This document shows, one piece after another, positions 1-5,760 of a stretch of DNA of 7,262 nucleotides. The position numbers and the translations under genes are program-made. The stretch spans positions 1 to 7,262 of the forward strand of contig CAMWVK010000070.1 in assembly GCA_947177675.1 (NCBI GenBank), given 5' to 3'. The stretch is from an uncultured Mucispirillum sp. (GTDB taxonomy: Bacteria > Chrysiogenota > Deferribacteres > Deferribacterales > Mucispirillaceae). Position 1 is the first letter of the stretch; the number at the start of each line of letters is the position of its first letter. The notes beneath the pieces are model-generated. The model searched no databases, was not told the DNA's origin, and worked only from the letters and a program-made list of their open reading frames with translations.

Positions 1-2
1 TT

Positions 3-353
3 TCTGGAGTTATCGGCATAGCTGGTAAAATGTCAGGGTTCGTTGTAGTGAGCTTTCCAGAAAAGCTGGCTTTAGACATTGTATCTGGTTTTCTTGGTGA
101 GCCAAAGAAAAATATGAGCAAAGATGTAGTAGATGCTATTGGTGAGTTTGTTAATATGATTGCTGGTGGCTCTAAAAGAGTGTTTGCTGAGCAGGGTTAT
201 AAATATAACATTGGTATCCCTAATGTTATCACAGGAAAAAACCACACTATTAATAGACCAAGTAATGTTGTATGTATAGGTGTTAAGTTTAAAGTTGGTG
301 ATCAGGAATTTGTTATTGAAGTGGCACTGAAACCTCGTCCTGATGCTGACTAA
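3..353 (+). CDS. cheX: CheX-like chemotaxis phosphatase, 3' part
   Basis: The reading frame is open from base 3 with no start codon of its own upstream, so the gene begins before the window. The ATG at 30 falls inside the conserved core (GVIGIAGKMSG followed by a FVVVSF strand) and is unlikely to be the start. About 116 residues are visible; CheX proteins are usually about 150-160, so roughly 35-40 are missing. The key motif is GEFVNMIAGG, matching the ExxN catalytic signature of CheC/CheX/FliY phosphatases on the central helix. CheX dephosphorylates CheY-P and resets the flagellar signal in the cytoplasm. A single ExxN motif and the short length favour CheX over two-motif CheC. The gene ends with TAA and is followed about 45 bases later by an intrinsic terminator. 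The family call is confident; a role in motility is inferred. Confidence 0.85.
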   Translation, partial: SGVIGIAGKMSGFVVVSFPEKLALDIVSGFLGEPKKNMSKDVVDAIGEFVNMIAGGSKRVFAEQGYKYNIGIPNVITGKNHTINRPSNVVCIGVKFKVGDQEFVIEVALKPRPDAD

Positions 354-383
354 TGATATAAAAGAGTAATTTAATGAATTTTT

Positions 384-411
384 TTGATAATATATTTAGA
401 GCGGTGATAAC
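384..411 (+). promoter_or_regulatory. Possible promoter for the M16 gene, overlapping the cheX terminator
   Basis: TTGATA (384-389, five of six to the -35 consensus) is followed after 16 bases by GATAAC (406-411, four of six to -10). A start near 418 would give a leader of about 34 bases that lacks the 5' arm of the terminator hairpin, so the M16 transcript would escape it. This is a consensus match only, in a very AT-rich stretch; readthrough from cheX is the alternative. Confidence 0.25.
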
Positions 412-426
412 AACCGCTCTTTTTTT
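398..426 (+). terminator. Intrinsic terminator after cheX
   Basis: A perfect 8-bp stem, AGAGCGGT (398-405) with ACCGCTCT (413-420), encloses a 7-base loop and runs straight into six further T (421-426). This is a textbook rho-independent terminator 45 bases after the cheX stop. It lies inside the long version of the M16 reading frame, which argues that the M16 gene starts after it. Confidence 0.85.
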
Positions 427-451
427 AATATTTATTTTTTCGGAGAATGTA

Positions 452-1684
452 ATGAGTGCACCTGTTGAAACAAAACTTGATAATGGAGTGACTGTATTAT
501 ATGAAAAGGTGCCTGGTGTTAAAGTTGTATCTGTTCAATGCTGGATAAAAACTGGCTCTGTTAATGAAAATGACAAACTTTCGGGTATATCTCACTTTTT
601 AGAGCATATGCTTTTTAATGGCACTAAAAAATTTAAATCTGGTGAAATAGATGAATATCTTGATAGTAAAGGTGGTTATAATAATGCTTTTACAAGCCTT
701 GATGTTACTAACTACTATGTAACAATACCTACTGATGAGGCAGAAGCTGCCTATGAAGTAGTAAGTGATATGGTATTTAATGCACTGCTTTTACAGTCAG
801 AGATAGAAAGAGAAAAACCAGTTGTTTTGCAGGAAATTAATAGAAAATATGATGACCCTTCTTATAAAATGTGGCAGGATTTACAAGCTGCATTATTTGA
901 AGGCACACCTTATGCAAGGCAGGTAATAGGTTCCTCTGAAACTGTCAGTGCTTTTACAAGGCAGGAAATTGTTGATTACTATAACAGATTTTATCATCCT
1001 CAGAATATGACATTAGTTATTGTTGGCGATATTGAAAAAAAACAGGCTTTTGATTTAGCTGAAAAATATTTTAATCAGACAAGAGATGTTCCTGCAGGTA
1101 AACTTTATCAGGGGGAAAATCAGGTTACATTTACAAAATCAGTTGATAAAAACTTTAAAGCAGATGTAAATGCTGATTATGCAGTATTTGCTTTCCCTAC
1201 AGGAGCACAGGATATTAACACTGTTTATGCAGAAGAAGTTTTTGCAGAAGTGCTTTCTGGCGGCGAATATTCTCTTTTAAATGAGATTATAAAAAATAAA
1301 AACAATACTGCAATTTATGTAACAGATATAGGACTTTTTAACCATTATAATGGTCTTTTTGGTGCAATGGCTGTTGTGCCTCGCGGTAATGGTGAAAAAT
1401 TTAGAAATGAAGCTATGGAGATTATCAATAATATAGCTGCTGGAAATATTGAAGAAAGCCGTATAGAAAAAGCAAAAAACAGGCTGAAAAGTAAAAATAT
1501 TTTTGAAGAAGAAAATGTTTCTTCTCTCGCTCAAAATATAGGCTATGCTTATGTACTTGATTTTAAAGATTATCATTTAAATTATGAAAATGGCATAGAT
1601 AAAGTTACAAAAGATGATATTATTGCTGCTGCAAAGAAAATGACAAGCGGACCAATGTATTTTGGCATTACATCAAATGAATAA
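452..1684 (+). CDS. M16 family zinc metallopeptidase (pitrilysin/processing-peptidase type)
   Basis: A single-subunit M16B-type peptidase. Numbering from an ATG at 374 (436 aa), the inverted zinc motif HxxEH is SHFLEHMLF (H74, E77, H78), and the distal zinc ligand is E154 in VVLQEINRKYDDP, 76 residues later, the spacing typical of the family. YHPQNMTLVIVGDI (about 207-220) marks the end of the first M16 domain and the second domain fills the rest. Such enzymes degrade or process peptides within a closed chamber. Start choice: the ATG at 452 (410 aa, beginning MSAPVETKLDNG) has GGAG at 442-445 with a 6-base spacer. The ATG at 374 has only a weak AAAGAG and would be translated through the cheX terminator. 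The long form begins with a hydrophobic, signal-like segment (about 10-22), so secretion cannot be excluded, but much of that hydrophobicity is simply the T-tract being translated. The gene is monocistronic, closed by a strong terminator. Confidence 0.9.
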   Translation: MSAPVETKLDNGVTVLYEKVPGVKVVSVQCWIKTGSVNENDKLSGISHFLEHMLFNGTKKFKSGEIDEYLDSKGGYNNAFTSLDVTNYYVTIPTDEAEAAYEVVSDMVFNALLLQSEIEREKPVVLQEINRKYDDPSYKMWQDLQAALFEGTPYARQVIGSSETVSAFTRQEIVDYYNRFYHPQNMTLVIVGDIEKKQAFDLAEKYFNQTRDVPAGKLYQGENQVTFTKSVDKNFKADVNADYAVFAFPTGAQDINTVYAEEVFAEVLSGGEYSLLNEIIKNKNNTAIYVTDIGLFNHYNGLFGAMAVVPRGNGEKFRNEAMEIINNIAAGNIEESRIEKAKNRLKSKNIFEEENVSSLAQNIGYAYVLDFKDYHLNYENGIDKVTKDDIIAAAKKMTSGPMYFGITSNE

Positions 1685-1707
1685 TATATAATTAATCTAT
1701 TAAAGTT

Positions 1708-1755
1708 AATCACAACTATTTGTTAAACAGATGGTTGTGATTTTACTTATTTTTA
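1708..1755 (+). terminator. Intrinsic terminator after the M16 peptidase gene
   Basis: Perfect 9-bp arms AATCACAAC (1708-1716) and GTTGTGATT (1734-1742) are followed by a T-rich tract (TTTTACTTATTTTT). The interior (1717-1733) can continue the helix with two G-T wobbles, leaving a small loop, so the hairpin may reach about 15 pairs. It lies 24 bases after the M16 stop. Confidence 0.8.
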
Positions 1756-1802
1756 ACAGATTCCCCAAGCTATTTTATTACCTTTATGATTTAATTTCTT
1801 TT

Positions 1803-1873
1803 AAGCTGTTTTTTAGTAAGCATAGTGGAACATCTTTAACTACACTGCATCTCTAGAGTATAGAAAACAGCTT
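1803..1873. repeat. Long-range inverted repeat in the intergenic region (possible structured RNA)
   Basis: Perfect 10-bp arms AAGCTGTTTT (1803-1812) and AAAACAGCTT (1864-1873) are separated by 51 bases that include the palindrome CTCTAGAG (1851-1858) and a short AGTG/CACT pairing. A TATGAT hexamer at 1785-1790 (five of six to -10) lies just upstream, and a short hairpin with a T-tract (ACAGG 1883-1887, CCTGT 1894-1898, T to 1902) lies just downstream. No open frame of useful length crosses this stretch. It could be a small RNA of about 105 bases, or the remnant of a small mobile element; I do not recognise a known RNA family. Confidence 0.35.
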
Positions 1874-2034
1874 GTCATTAATACAGGCAAGACCCTGTTT
1901 TTGTAATGCAGGCTTTTTCTGACTGAATAAAGAAGAAACATTAATGCACAGCTGGACTAAATTTTTATAAAATGCTTTAAAATAATTTGTTGTGTATAAA
2001 ACAAAATGTTTATGGCATATGTCAAAAATAATAG

Positions 2035-2065
2035 TTGCAATTATTTAAGAAAAGAGTAGTATAAG
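2035..2065 (+). promoter_or_regulatory. Candidate promoter of the DUF134-Mrp-NifX operon with an overlapping palindrome
   Basis: TTGCAA (2035-2040) serves as a -35-like element, with TAGTAT (2057-2062, 16-base spacer) or TATAAG (2060-2065) as -10. An inverted repeat with perfect 7-bp arms AAATAAT (2026-2032) and ATTATTT (2040-2046) straddles the -35, the position expected of a repressor site. The start would be near 2070, giving a leader of about 40 bases. Confidence 0.35.
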
Positions 2066-2083
2066 TTAAAAGCGAAAGTATTT

Positions 2084-2095
2084 TATATGCATATA
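2084..2095. promoter_or_regulatory. 12-bp perfect palindrome before the DUF134 start, candidate operator
   Basis: TATATGCATATA is a perfect 12-bp palindrome lying between the predicted transcription start and the ribosome site GAGG (2097-2100) of the DUF134 gene. Position and symmetry suit an autoregulatory operator, for which the HTH protein encoded immediately downstream is the obvious candidate. AT-only palindromes arise by chance in such DNA; the GC centre and the placement raise it slightly above background. Confidence 0.3.
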
Positions 2096-2109
2096 TGAGG
2101 TTATAGATT

Positions 2110-2460
2110 ATGTCACGCCCTAAAAAGTGCCGTAAAGTATGCTGTATGCCTGTTGTGAATATGTTTGCTCCATCGCATTATGTATATGACCATAGCAGAG
2201 AAATTATTGTGATGACAGTAGATGAATATGAAACAATCAGGCTTATAGACAGGGAAGGTCTTTCGCAAAGTGAATGCAGTAAATATATGAATGTTGCCCG
2301 CACAACAGTGCAGCATGTATATAACAATGCACGGAGAAAAATTGCAGATGCATTAGTATTAGGTATGCCGTTAGAGATTAATGGGGGCGATTATACAATA
2401 TGTGATAGAAAAGACCTGCCATGCAGTTTTTGCGGCTGTAACAGTATATTTTTGAAATAA
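2110..2460 (+). CDS. DUF134 family Cys-rich helix-turn-helix protein
   Basis: A 116-residue protein with the DUF134 hallmarks: the N-terminal [14 protein letters not shown] signature (C7, C11, C12), a [13 protein letters not shown] segment, and a sigma-70 region-4-like helix-turn-helix at about 50-80 ([20 protein letters not shown]). The C-terminus adds a Cys cluster C98, C105, C108, C110 (CX6CX2CXC), so eight cysteines in all. The HTH implies DNA binding. The cysteines could hold an Fe-S cluster or metal and make it a sensor; this is inference, since the family has no firmly assigned function that I know. It is first in an operon with Mrp/Nbp35 and NifX-like genes, a frequent neighbourhood for this family in anaerobes. 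The start has GAGG at 2097-2100 with a 9-base spacer. Length is close to the family norm of about 100-120 residues. Confidence 0.9.
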   Translation: MSRPKKCRKVCCMPVVNMFAPSHYVYDHSREIIVMTVDEYETIRLIDREGLSQSECSKYMNVARTTVQHVYNNARRKIADALVLGMPLEINGGDYTICDRKDLPCSFCGCNSIFLK

Positions 2461-2488
2461 AATACAAAATGTTATAAGGAGCTAAGAT

Positions 2489-3316
2489 ATGGGTAGCGAT
2501 AGTTGTTCACATAACTGCAGCGGATGCGGAGAAGACTGCGGAGATAGAAGTGAAGAAAGCTTGTTTGAAAAACTTAACGAATTCAGCAGTGTAAAAAAAG
2601 TAATAGGGGTAGTAAGCGGTAAAGGTGGTGTTGGTAAAAGTTTAGTAACATCATTAATGGCTGTAATGGCTCAGCGTAGAGGTTTAAATGCAGCTATTTT
2701 AGATGCAGATATTACAGGACCATCTATTCCAAAATCTTTTGGTATTAATGAAAGGGCAAGAGTAAGCCCTCAGGGTATGGTGCCATCAATTTCTAAAAAA
2801 GGCACTCAAATTATGTCTTTAAATTTAATTGCAGAAAATGAAACTGACCCTGTAATATGGAGAGGTCCAGTTATAGCTGGTGTTGTTAAACAGTTTTGGA
2901 CTGATGTTATTTGGAAAGATGTGGATATAATGTTTATAGATATGCCACCGGGAACTGGAGATGTGCCTTTAACAGTATTCCAGTCTATTCCAGTAGATGG
3001 TATTATTGTTGTATCCTCACCACAGGAACTTGTTGGTATGATTGTAGAAAAAGCAGTGAATATGGCTGCTATGATGAAGATACCTGTATTAGCTCTTGTA
3101 GAAAATATGAGCTATTTAAAATGTCCAGACTGTGGCAAAGAAATAAAAATATTTGGCGAAAGCAATATTGAAAAAACAGCTGAAAAACATAATGTTTCAC
3201 TTGCTGCAAAAATACCAGTAGACCCAAAAACAGCAGCATTAGTAGATGCTGGTAAAGTTGAAGATGTGGAGATTGATAATTTAAACAATATTTTAGACAG
3301 CATTATTGCAAAATAG
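2489..3316 (+). CDS. Mrp/Nbp35-type P-loop ATPase, Fe-S cluster carrier
   Basis: A 275-residue member of the Mrp/Nbp35/ApbC branch of the SIMIBI (ParA/MinD-like) ATPases. The deviant Walker A GKGGVGKS is at 44-51, the LDADITGPSIP motif at 71-81, and the switch II/Walker B segment FIDMPPGTGD at 149-158. The C-terminal CPDC (C212, C215) is the CXXC that binds a bridging [4Fe-4S] cluster at the dimer interface. The N-terminus carries a further cysteine set, C6, C10, C13, C17 (CX3CX2CX3C), comparable in position to the N-terminal ferredoxin-like cluster of Nbp35 and absent from short Mrp proteins. The role inferred is holding and transferring Fe-S (or mixed metal-sulfur) clusters to apoproteins in the cytoplasm. 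AAGGAG at 2476-2481, 7 bases before the ATG, fixes the start. It lies 28 bases after the DUF134 gene, with the next gene starting 12 bases after its stop. Confidence 0.92.
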   Translation: MGSDSCSHNCSGCGEDCGDRSEESLFEKLNEFSSVKKVIGVVSGKGGVGKSLVTSLMAVMAQRRGLNAAILDADITGPSIPKSFGINERARVSPQGMVPSISKKGTQIMSLNLIAENETDPVIWRGPVIAGVVKQFWTDVIWKDVDIMFIDMPPGTGDVPLTVFQSIPVDGIIVVSSPQELVGMIVEKAVNMAAMMKIPVLALVENMSYLKCPDCGKEIKIFGESNIEKTAEKHNVSLAAKIPVDPKTAALVDAGKVEDVEIDNLNNILDSIIAK

Positions 3317-3328
3317 ATGAGGTGCTTT

Positions 3329-3718
3329 ATGAAAATAGCAATAGCAGTAGAAAATGGTCAAATTTGCAGTCATTTTGGACATAGTCCATCTTTTTCATTT
3401 TATGAAATAGAAGATGGTAAAATCGTATCATCAGAAAATATTCAAAGCCCAGGTGCAGGTCATGGTGTTCTTCCTGATTTTATTGCATCTAATAGAGCAA
3501 AAGCTGTTATTGCAGGCGGCATGGGTGCAGGAGCTGTAAATGGCTGTAATGCAAGAGGGATTCAAGTAATCACAGGTATTACAGGCAATCCAGATGATGC
3601 TGCATTATTATTTGCAAAGGGTCAGCTTGTTTCAAGTGGTTCAGTATGTTCTCATCATGGTAATAGTCATTATGGAGAAGGTCATAACTGCTCTCATCAC
3701 GGCAGCTGTGGACATTAA
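3329..3718 (+). CDS. NifX/NifB-type dinitrogenase iron-molybdenum cofactor family protein with His/Cys tail
   Basis: A 129-residue protein of the NifB/NifX/MTH1175 fold: MKIAIAVENGQICSHFGH opens with the usual strand and the Cys/His-bearing loop (C13, H15, H18), and AKAVIAGGMGAGAVNGC (about 57-73) is the conserved Gly-rich core. In this family the domain binds FeMo-co precursors, Mo-Cu clusters (orange protein) or Fe-S clusters. The tail 107-129 is unusual, with 7 His and 3 Cys in 23 residues and a duplicated CSHHG (107-111, 121-125), suggesting extra metal binding. Start: an ATG at 3317 directly abuts the upstream stop, but GAGG (3319-3322) sits 6 bases before the ATG at 3329, and MKIA is the family's normal N-terminus, so 3329 is preferred. 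No nitrogenase genes are seen in the window. The likely role is cluster carrier or acceptor working with the adjacent ATPase. Confidence 0.88.
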   Translation: MKIAIAVENGQICSHFGHSPSFSFYEIEDGKIVSSENIQSPGAGHGVLPDFIASNRAKAVIAGGMGAGAVNGCNARGIQVITGITGNPDDAALLFAKGQLVSSGSVCSHHGNSHYGEGHNCSHHGSCGH

Positions 3719-3773
3719 TTATTAATATTTAAACATATTTATTTCTCTGATTTTATAAAATAGTTTTATTTTT

Positions 3774-3805
3774 ATAAAAAAAGGGGAATTTTTTTTTATT
3801 TTTTT
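3774..3805 (+). terminator. Possible A/T hairpin terminator after the NifX-like gene
   Basis: An A-run (3776-3782), a GGGGAA loop (3783-3788) and a T-run (3789-3797) can form an all-A/T hairpin followed by a further seven T (3799-3805). The stem is weak, but nothing better lies between the operon end and the next promoter. Confidence 0.3.
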
Positions 3806-3815
3806 GTGATTATGC

Positions 3816-3844
3816 TTGAAGTATTTTTAATTATAATTTATTAT
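3816..3844 (+). promoter_or_regulatory. Candidate sigma-70 promoter of the phosphohexomutase gene
   Basis: TTGAAG (3816-3821) and TATTAT (3839-3844) are separated by 17 bases; two perfect TATAAT hexamers (3832-3837, 3842-3847) surround the latter at poorer spacings. The predicted start is near 3851. A strong AAGGGGGTG ribosome site (3861-3869) follows before the ATG at 3876. Confidence 0.5.
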
Positions 3845-3875
3845 AATAAAATGTATATTAAAGGGGGTGTAATCT

Positions 3876-5666
3876 ATGTCATTTGAATTTCCAAAGAAAG
3901 TTAAAGAAAATAATAACAAGCTGTTTAAAAAGACATCTTATGATATAAGGGCTTATGTTGGAGAGCCTGGAGATTTTTTTAATGATAAGGCAGTATTAAC
4001 TCCAGAGGCAATGTATTCAGCAGGTATGCTTACAGCCGGCATGGTTTTTAATACTCCACAGGAGTCAGTTTCTTTAAAAGAAGGCGATACTATTGTAGTA
4101 GGTTATGATAATGGTCCTACATCTAAAATATTAGCAGAATCATTTGCAAAAGGGGCAGCATCTCAAGGTGTAAATGTATATGATATTGGCATTTCTTCTT
4201 CTGGTCAGGTATATCAAAATCAGGAACAGTTATCTGCTCAGGGTCACTGCCAGATTACAAGAAGCCATGTGGAAGTAACTACAAATGGTGCAAAATTTGG
4301 CATAGGTACTCAAGGTATTCATACATATTTACTAGGGCAAATGAATGAGGCTGTAGCTAATGATTCTTTCAGCCCAAGAAATACTAAATCTGGAACAATT
4401 ACTGATAAAGCAGCAGAAGGCAAAAAAGTATATTTTGAAAAAATGAAAAGTATTTATAAAGACTATTTTTCAAAAAGAGATAATTCTATGGTGGCTGTAA
4501 ATGTGTTTGGTGGCACAGGTGTGCAGTATGTGGAATTATTTAAAGATATATTTGGAGAAACCGTAACAATATTAGGCAAAGATGTAAATGTAAATGCTGG
4601 TGATTTACTGGCAGATCCTACAAGAAAAGAAATGCTTGAAAGAGTGACTGGGCTGCAGGCCGCACTAGATAAAGGTTTAAGAGTGCATTCTTTTGATTTA
4701 GATGCAGACAGAGGCTCTATAACAGAGGGTAAGGATGCATTAACATTAAATGGGGAAGGGCATTATTTAGGAGATAATCTGGCATTTATTTTAGCAGGTT
4801 ATAAACTTATGATAGCAGTGCCAGCATTAAAGAAAAAATTAGAAGAATTTAATGTTGCAAGAGAAAAAATAGATGAGATAGTAAAAATTGCCAGCATTAT
4901 TTATGTAGACCCTCGTTATACATCAAGTGTAAAAAGCTATGTGGAAAAAGAACTGAAAGGTGCAACAGAGTTTCACAGAAAAGGTCATTCTTTATGGAAA
5001 GAAACTATTACATCTAATATGAATAAAATGGCATCCCTTGCTGGCTTTTCATCTATAAAAGAGTTTGTTGCAAAAACAGGATACAGGGATATACAAATAG
5101 AAGCATCACTGCATATGTTTGCAACTGATACAATGGACGGAATACCAAGAGATGATGCTGTTGAAAACATATTCCTGCTTGAAAAAGTATTAGATGAAAT
5201 GAATATAAAAACATTAAAACCATTTTTTGATAAAATGCCAAAACGCTTTATTACAAAAGAAATCCGCACTACTTCTATATCAAACGAAGCAAAAGATGCA
5301 ATAACAGCATCTATTTTAGATAACCTGAGAAAAACATTTGAAAACAAAGCTGGTTTTTCTATTGTAGAGTTTGATGGGCAGATTAGAGTGGACTGGTCAA
5401 CAGGATTTTTAATGTATGGTATGAGTAACACTTCTCCAAAGCTTACATTTATGGCAGAGGGTGAAACGGTAAAAGAAAGAAATATGGTGCTTGCATATAT
5501 TATGGCACTTCATAATGAAGCAAAAAAACAAGAAAAAGACGATTTGCCTATGGATGTATCAGAAAATCCATTTTATATTAAAGATGCAAGCTATGAAATG
5601 AATAAACCAGATGAAGTTGATTTTAATGATGAAAGGGTAAAAGAATTTATTAAATTTATTGGTTGA
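3876..5666 (+). CDS. Alpha-D-phosphohexomutase superfamily enzyme (phosphoglucomutase/phosphomannomutase-like)
   Basis: A 596-residue enzyme of the PGM/PMM superfamily, which interconverts sugar 1- and 6-phosphates for glycogen, cell-surface sugar or glycolytic use. Landmarks in order: YDIRAYVGE (22-30, the N-terminal DIRG-type motif); QITRSHVEVTTNGAKF (126-141), aligning with the phosphoserine loop TASHNP..NGIK, with S130 as predicted catalytic serine; FDLDADRG (273-280), the metal-binding DxDxDR; RKGHSLWKE (368-376), aligning with the sugar-recognition loop (GHxxxK) of domain 3; and MSNTSPKLTF (516-525), the phosphate loop of domain 4. Oddities: the phosphoserine loop has lost the usual NP (TRSHVE), the Arg normally before SNT is absent (YGMSNTSP), and the protein is well longer than the usual 450-550. 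Serine and metal residues are intact, so activity is likely; the substrate cannot be fixed. The gene has its own promoter and strong ribosome site and appears monocistronic. Confidence 0.87.
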   Translation: MSFEFPKKVKENNNKLFKKTSYDIRAYVGEPGDFFNDKAVLTPEAMYSAGMLTAGMVFNTPQESVSLKEGDTIVVGYDNGPTSKILAESFAKGAASQGVNVYDIGISSSGQVYQNQEQLSAQGHCQITRSHVEVTTNGAKFGIGTQGIHTYLLGQMNEAVANDSFSPRNTKSGTITDKAAEGKKVYFEKMKSIYKDYFSKRDNSMVAVNVFGGTGVQYVELFKDIFGETVTILGKDVNVNAGDLLADPTRKEMLERVTGLQAALDKGLRVHSFDLDADRGSITEGKDALTLNGEGHYLGDNLAFILAGYKLMIAVPALKKKLEEFNVAREKIDEIVKIASIIYVDPRYTSSVKSYVEKELKGATEFHRKGHSLWKETITSNMNKMASLAGFSSIKEFVAKTGYRDIQIEASLHMFATDTMDGIPRDDAVENIFLLEKVLDEMNIKTLKPFFDKMPKRFITKEIRTTSISNEAKDAITASILDNLRKTFENKAGFSIVEFDGQIRVDWSTGFLMYGMSNTSPKLTFMAEGETVKERNMVLAYIMALHNEAKKQEKDDLPMDVSENPFYIKDASYEMNKPDEVDFNDERVKEFIKFIG

Positions 5667-5674
5667 TTTATATA

Positions 5675-5720
5675 TTCTGCCCTGTTTAAGACAGTGCTTT
5701 TATGCAGCAGCAGGGCAGAA
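5675..5720. repeat. Inverted repeat with 10-bp arms between the phosphomutase and HicB-like genes
   Basis: Perfect arms TTCTGCCCTG (5675-5684) and CAGGGCAGAA (5711-5720) enclose 26 bases, starting 8 bases after the phosphomutase stop. The arms are GC-rich against the local background. No T-run follows on either strand, so it is not a standard intrinsic terminator. It could be a 3'-end stabilising or processing hairpin, an inefficient terminator, or a site overlapping the -35 region of the next gene. Confidence 0.55.
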
Positions 5721-5732
5721 ATTATTGTATAG

Positions 5733-5738
5733 TATAAT
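5733..5738 (+). promoter_or_regulatory. Candidate -10 element of the HicB-like gene
   Basis: A perfect TATAAT lies 22 bases before the ATG at 5761, with ribosome site AAGGGG (5748-5753) between. The expected -35 position (about 5710-5715) falls in the right arm of the inverted repeat and resembles no -35 consensus, so transcription may need an activator, or this may be readthrough from the phosphomutase gene. Confidence 0.35.
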
Positions 5739-5760
5739 GTTAGAGATAAGGGGTTTTACT

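Noticed and set aside
30..353. ATG at 30 as the true start of the CheX-like gene
   Set aside because: The frame is open and homologous-looking before this Met, which lies in the middle of the conserved beta-strand core; there is no ribosome site before it.
1277..1576. Minus-strand open frame of 99 codons across the M16 gene
   Set aside because: It is Phe/Ile/Tyr-rich, lacks a domain pattern and lies wholly inside a well-supported gene; it is an AT-rich antisense shadow. The same applies to the minus-strand frames at 4985-5431, 5053-5241, 2113-2316 and 3112-3303.
1801..1811. Shared TTAAGCTGTTT-like words at 1801, 6530 and 7013 as a dispersed repeat
   Set aside because: The latter two lie in coding sequence at ordinary codons and the matches do not extend; coincidence is sufficient.
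3317..3328. ATG at 3317 as the NifX-like start
   Set aside because: It lacks its own ribosome site and adds MRCF before the family-typical MKIA start; the GAGG at 3319-3322 serves the ATG at 3329.
2110..3718. The cassette as a nitrogen-fixation (nif) locus
   Set aside because: NifX-fold proteins and Mrp ATPases occur widely without nitrogenase, and no nifHDKENB gene is visible.
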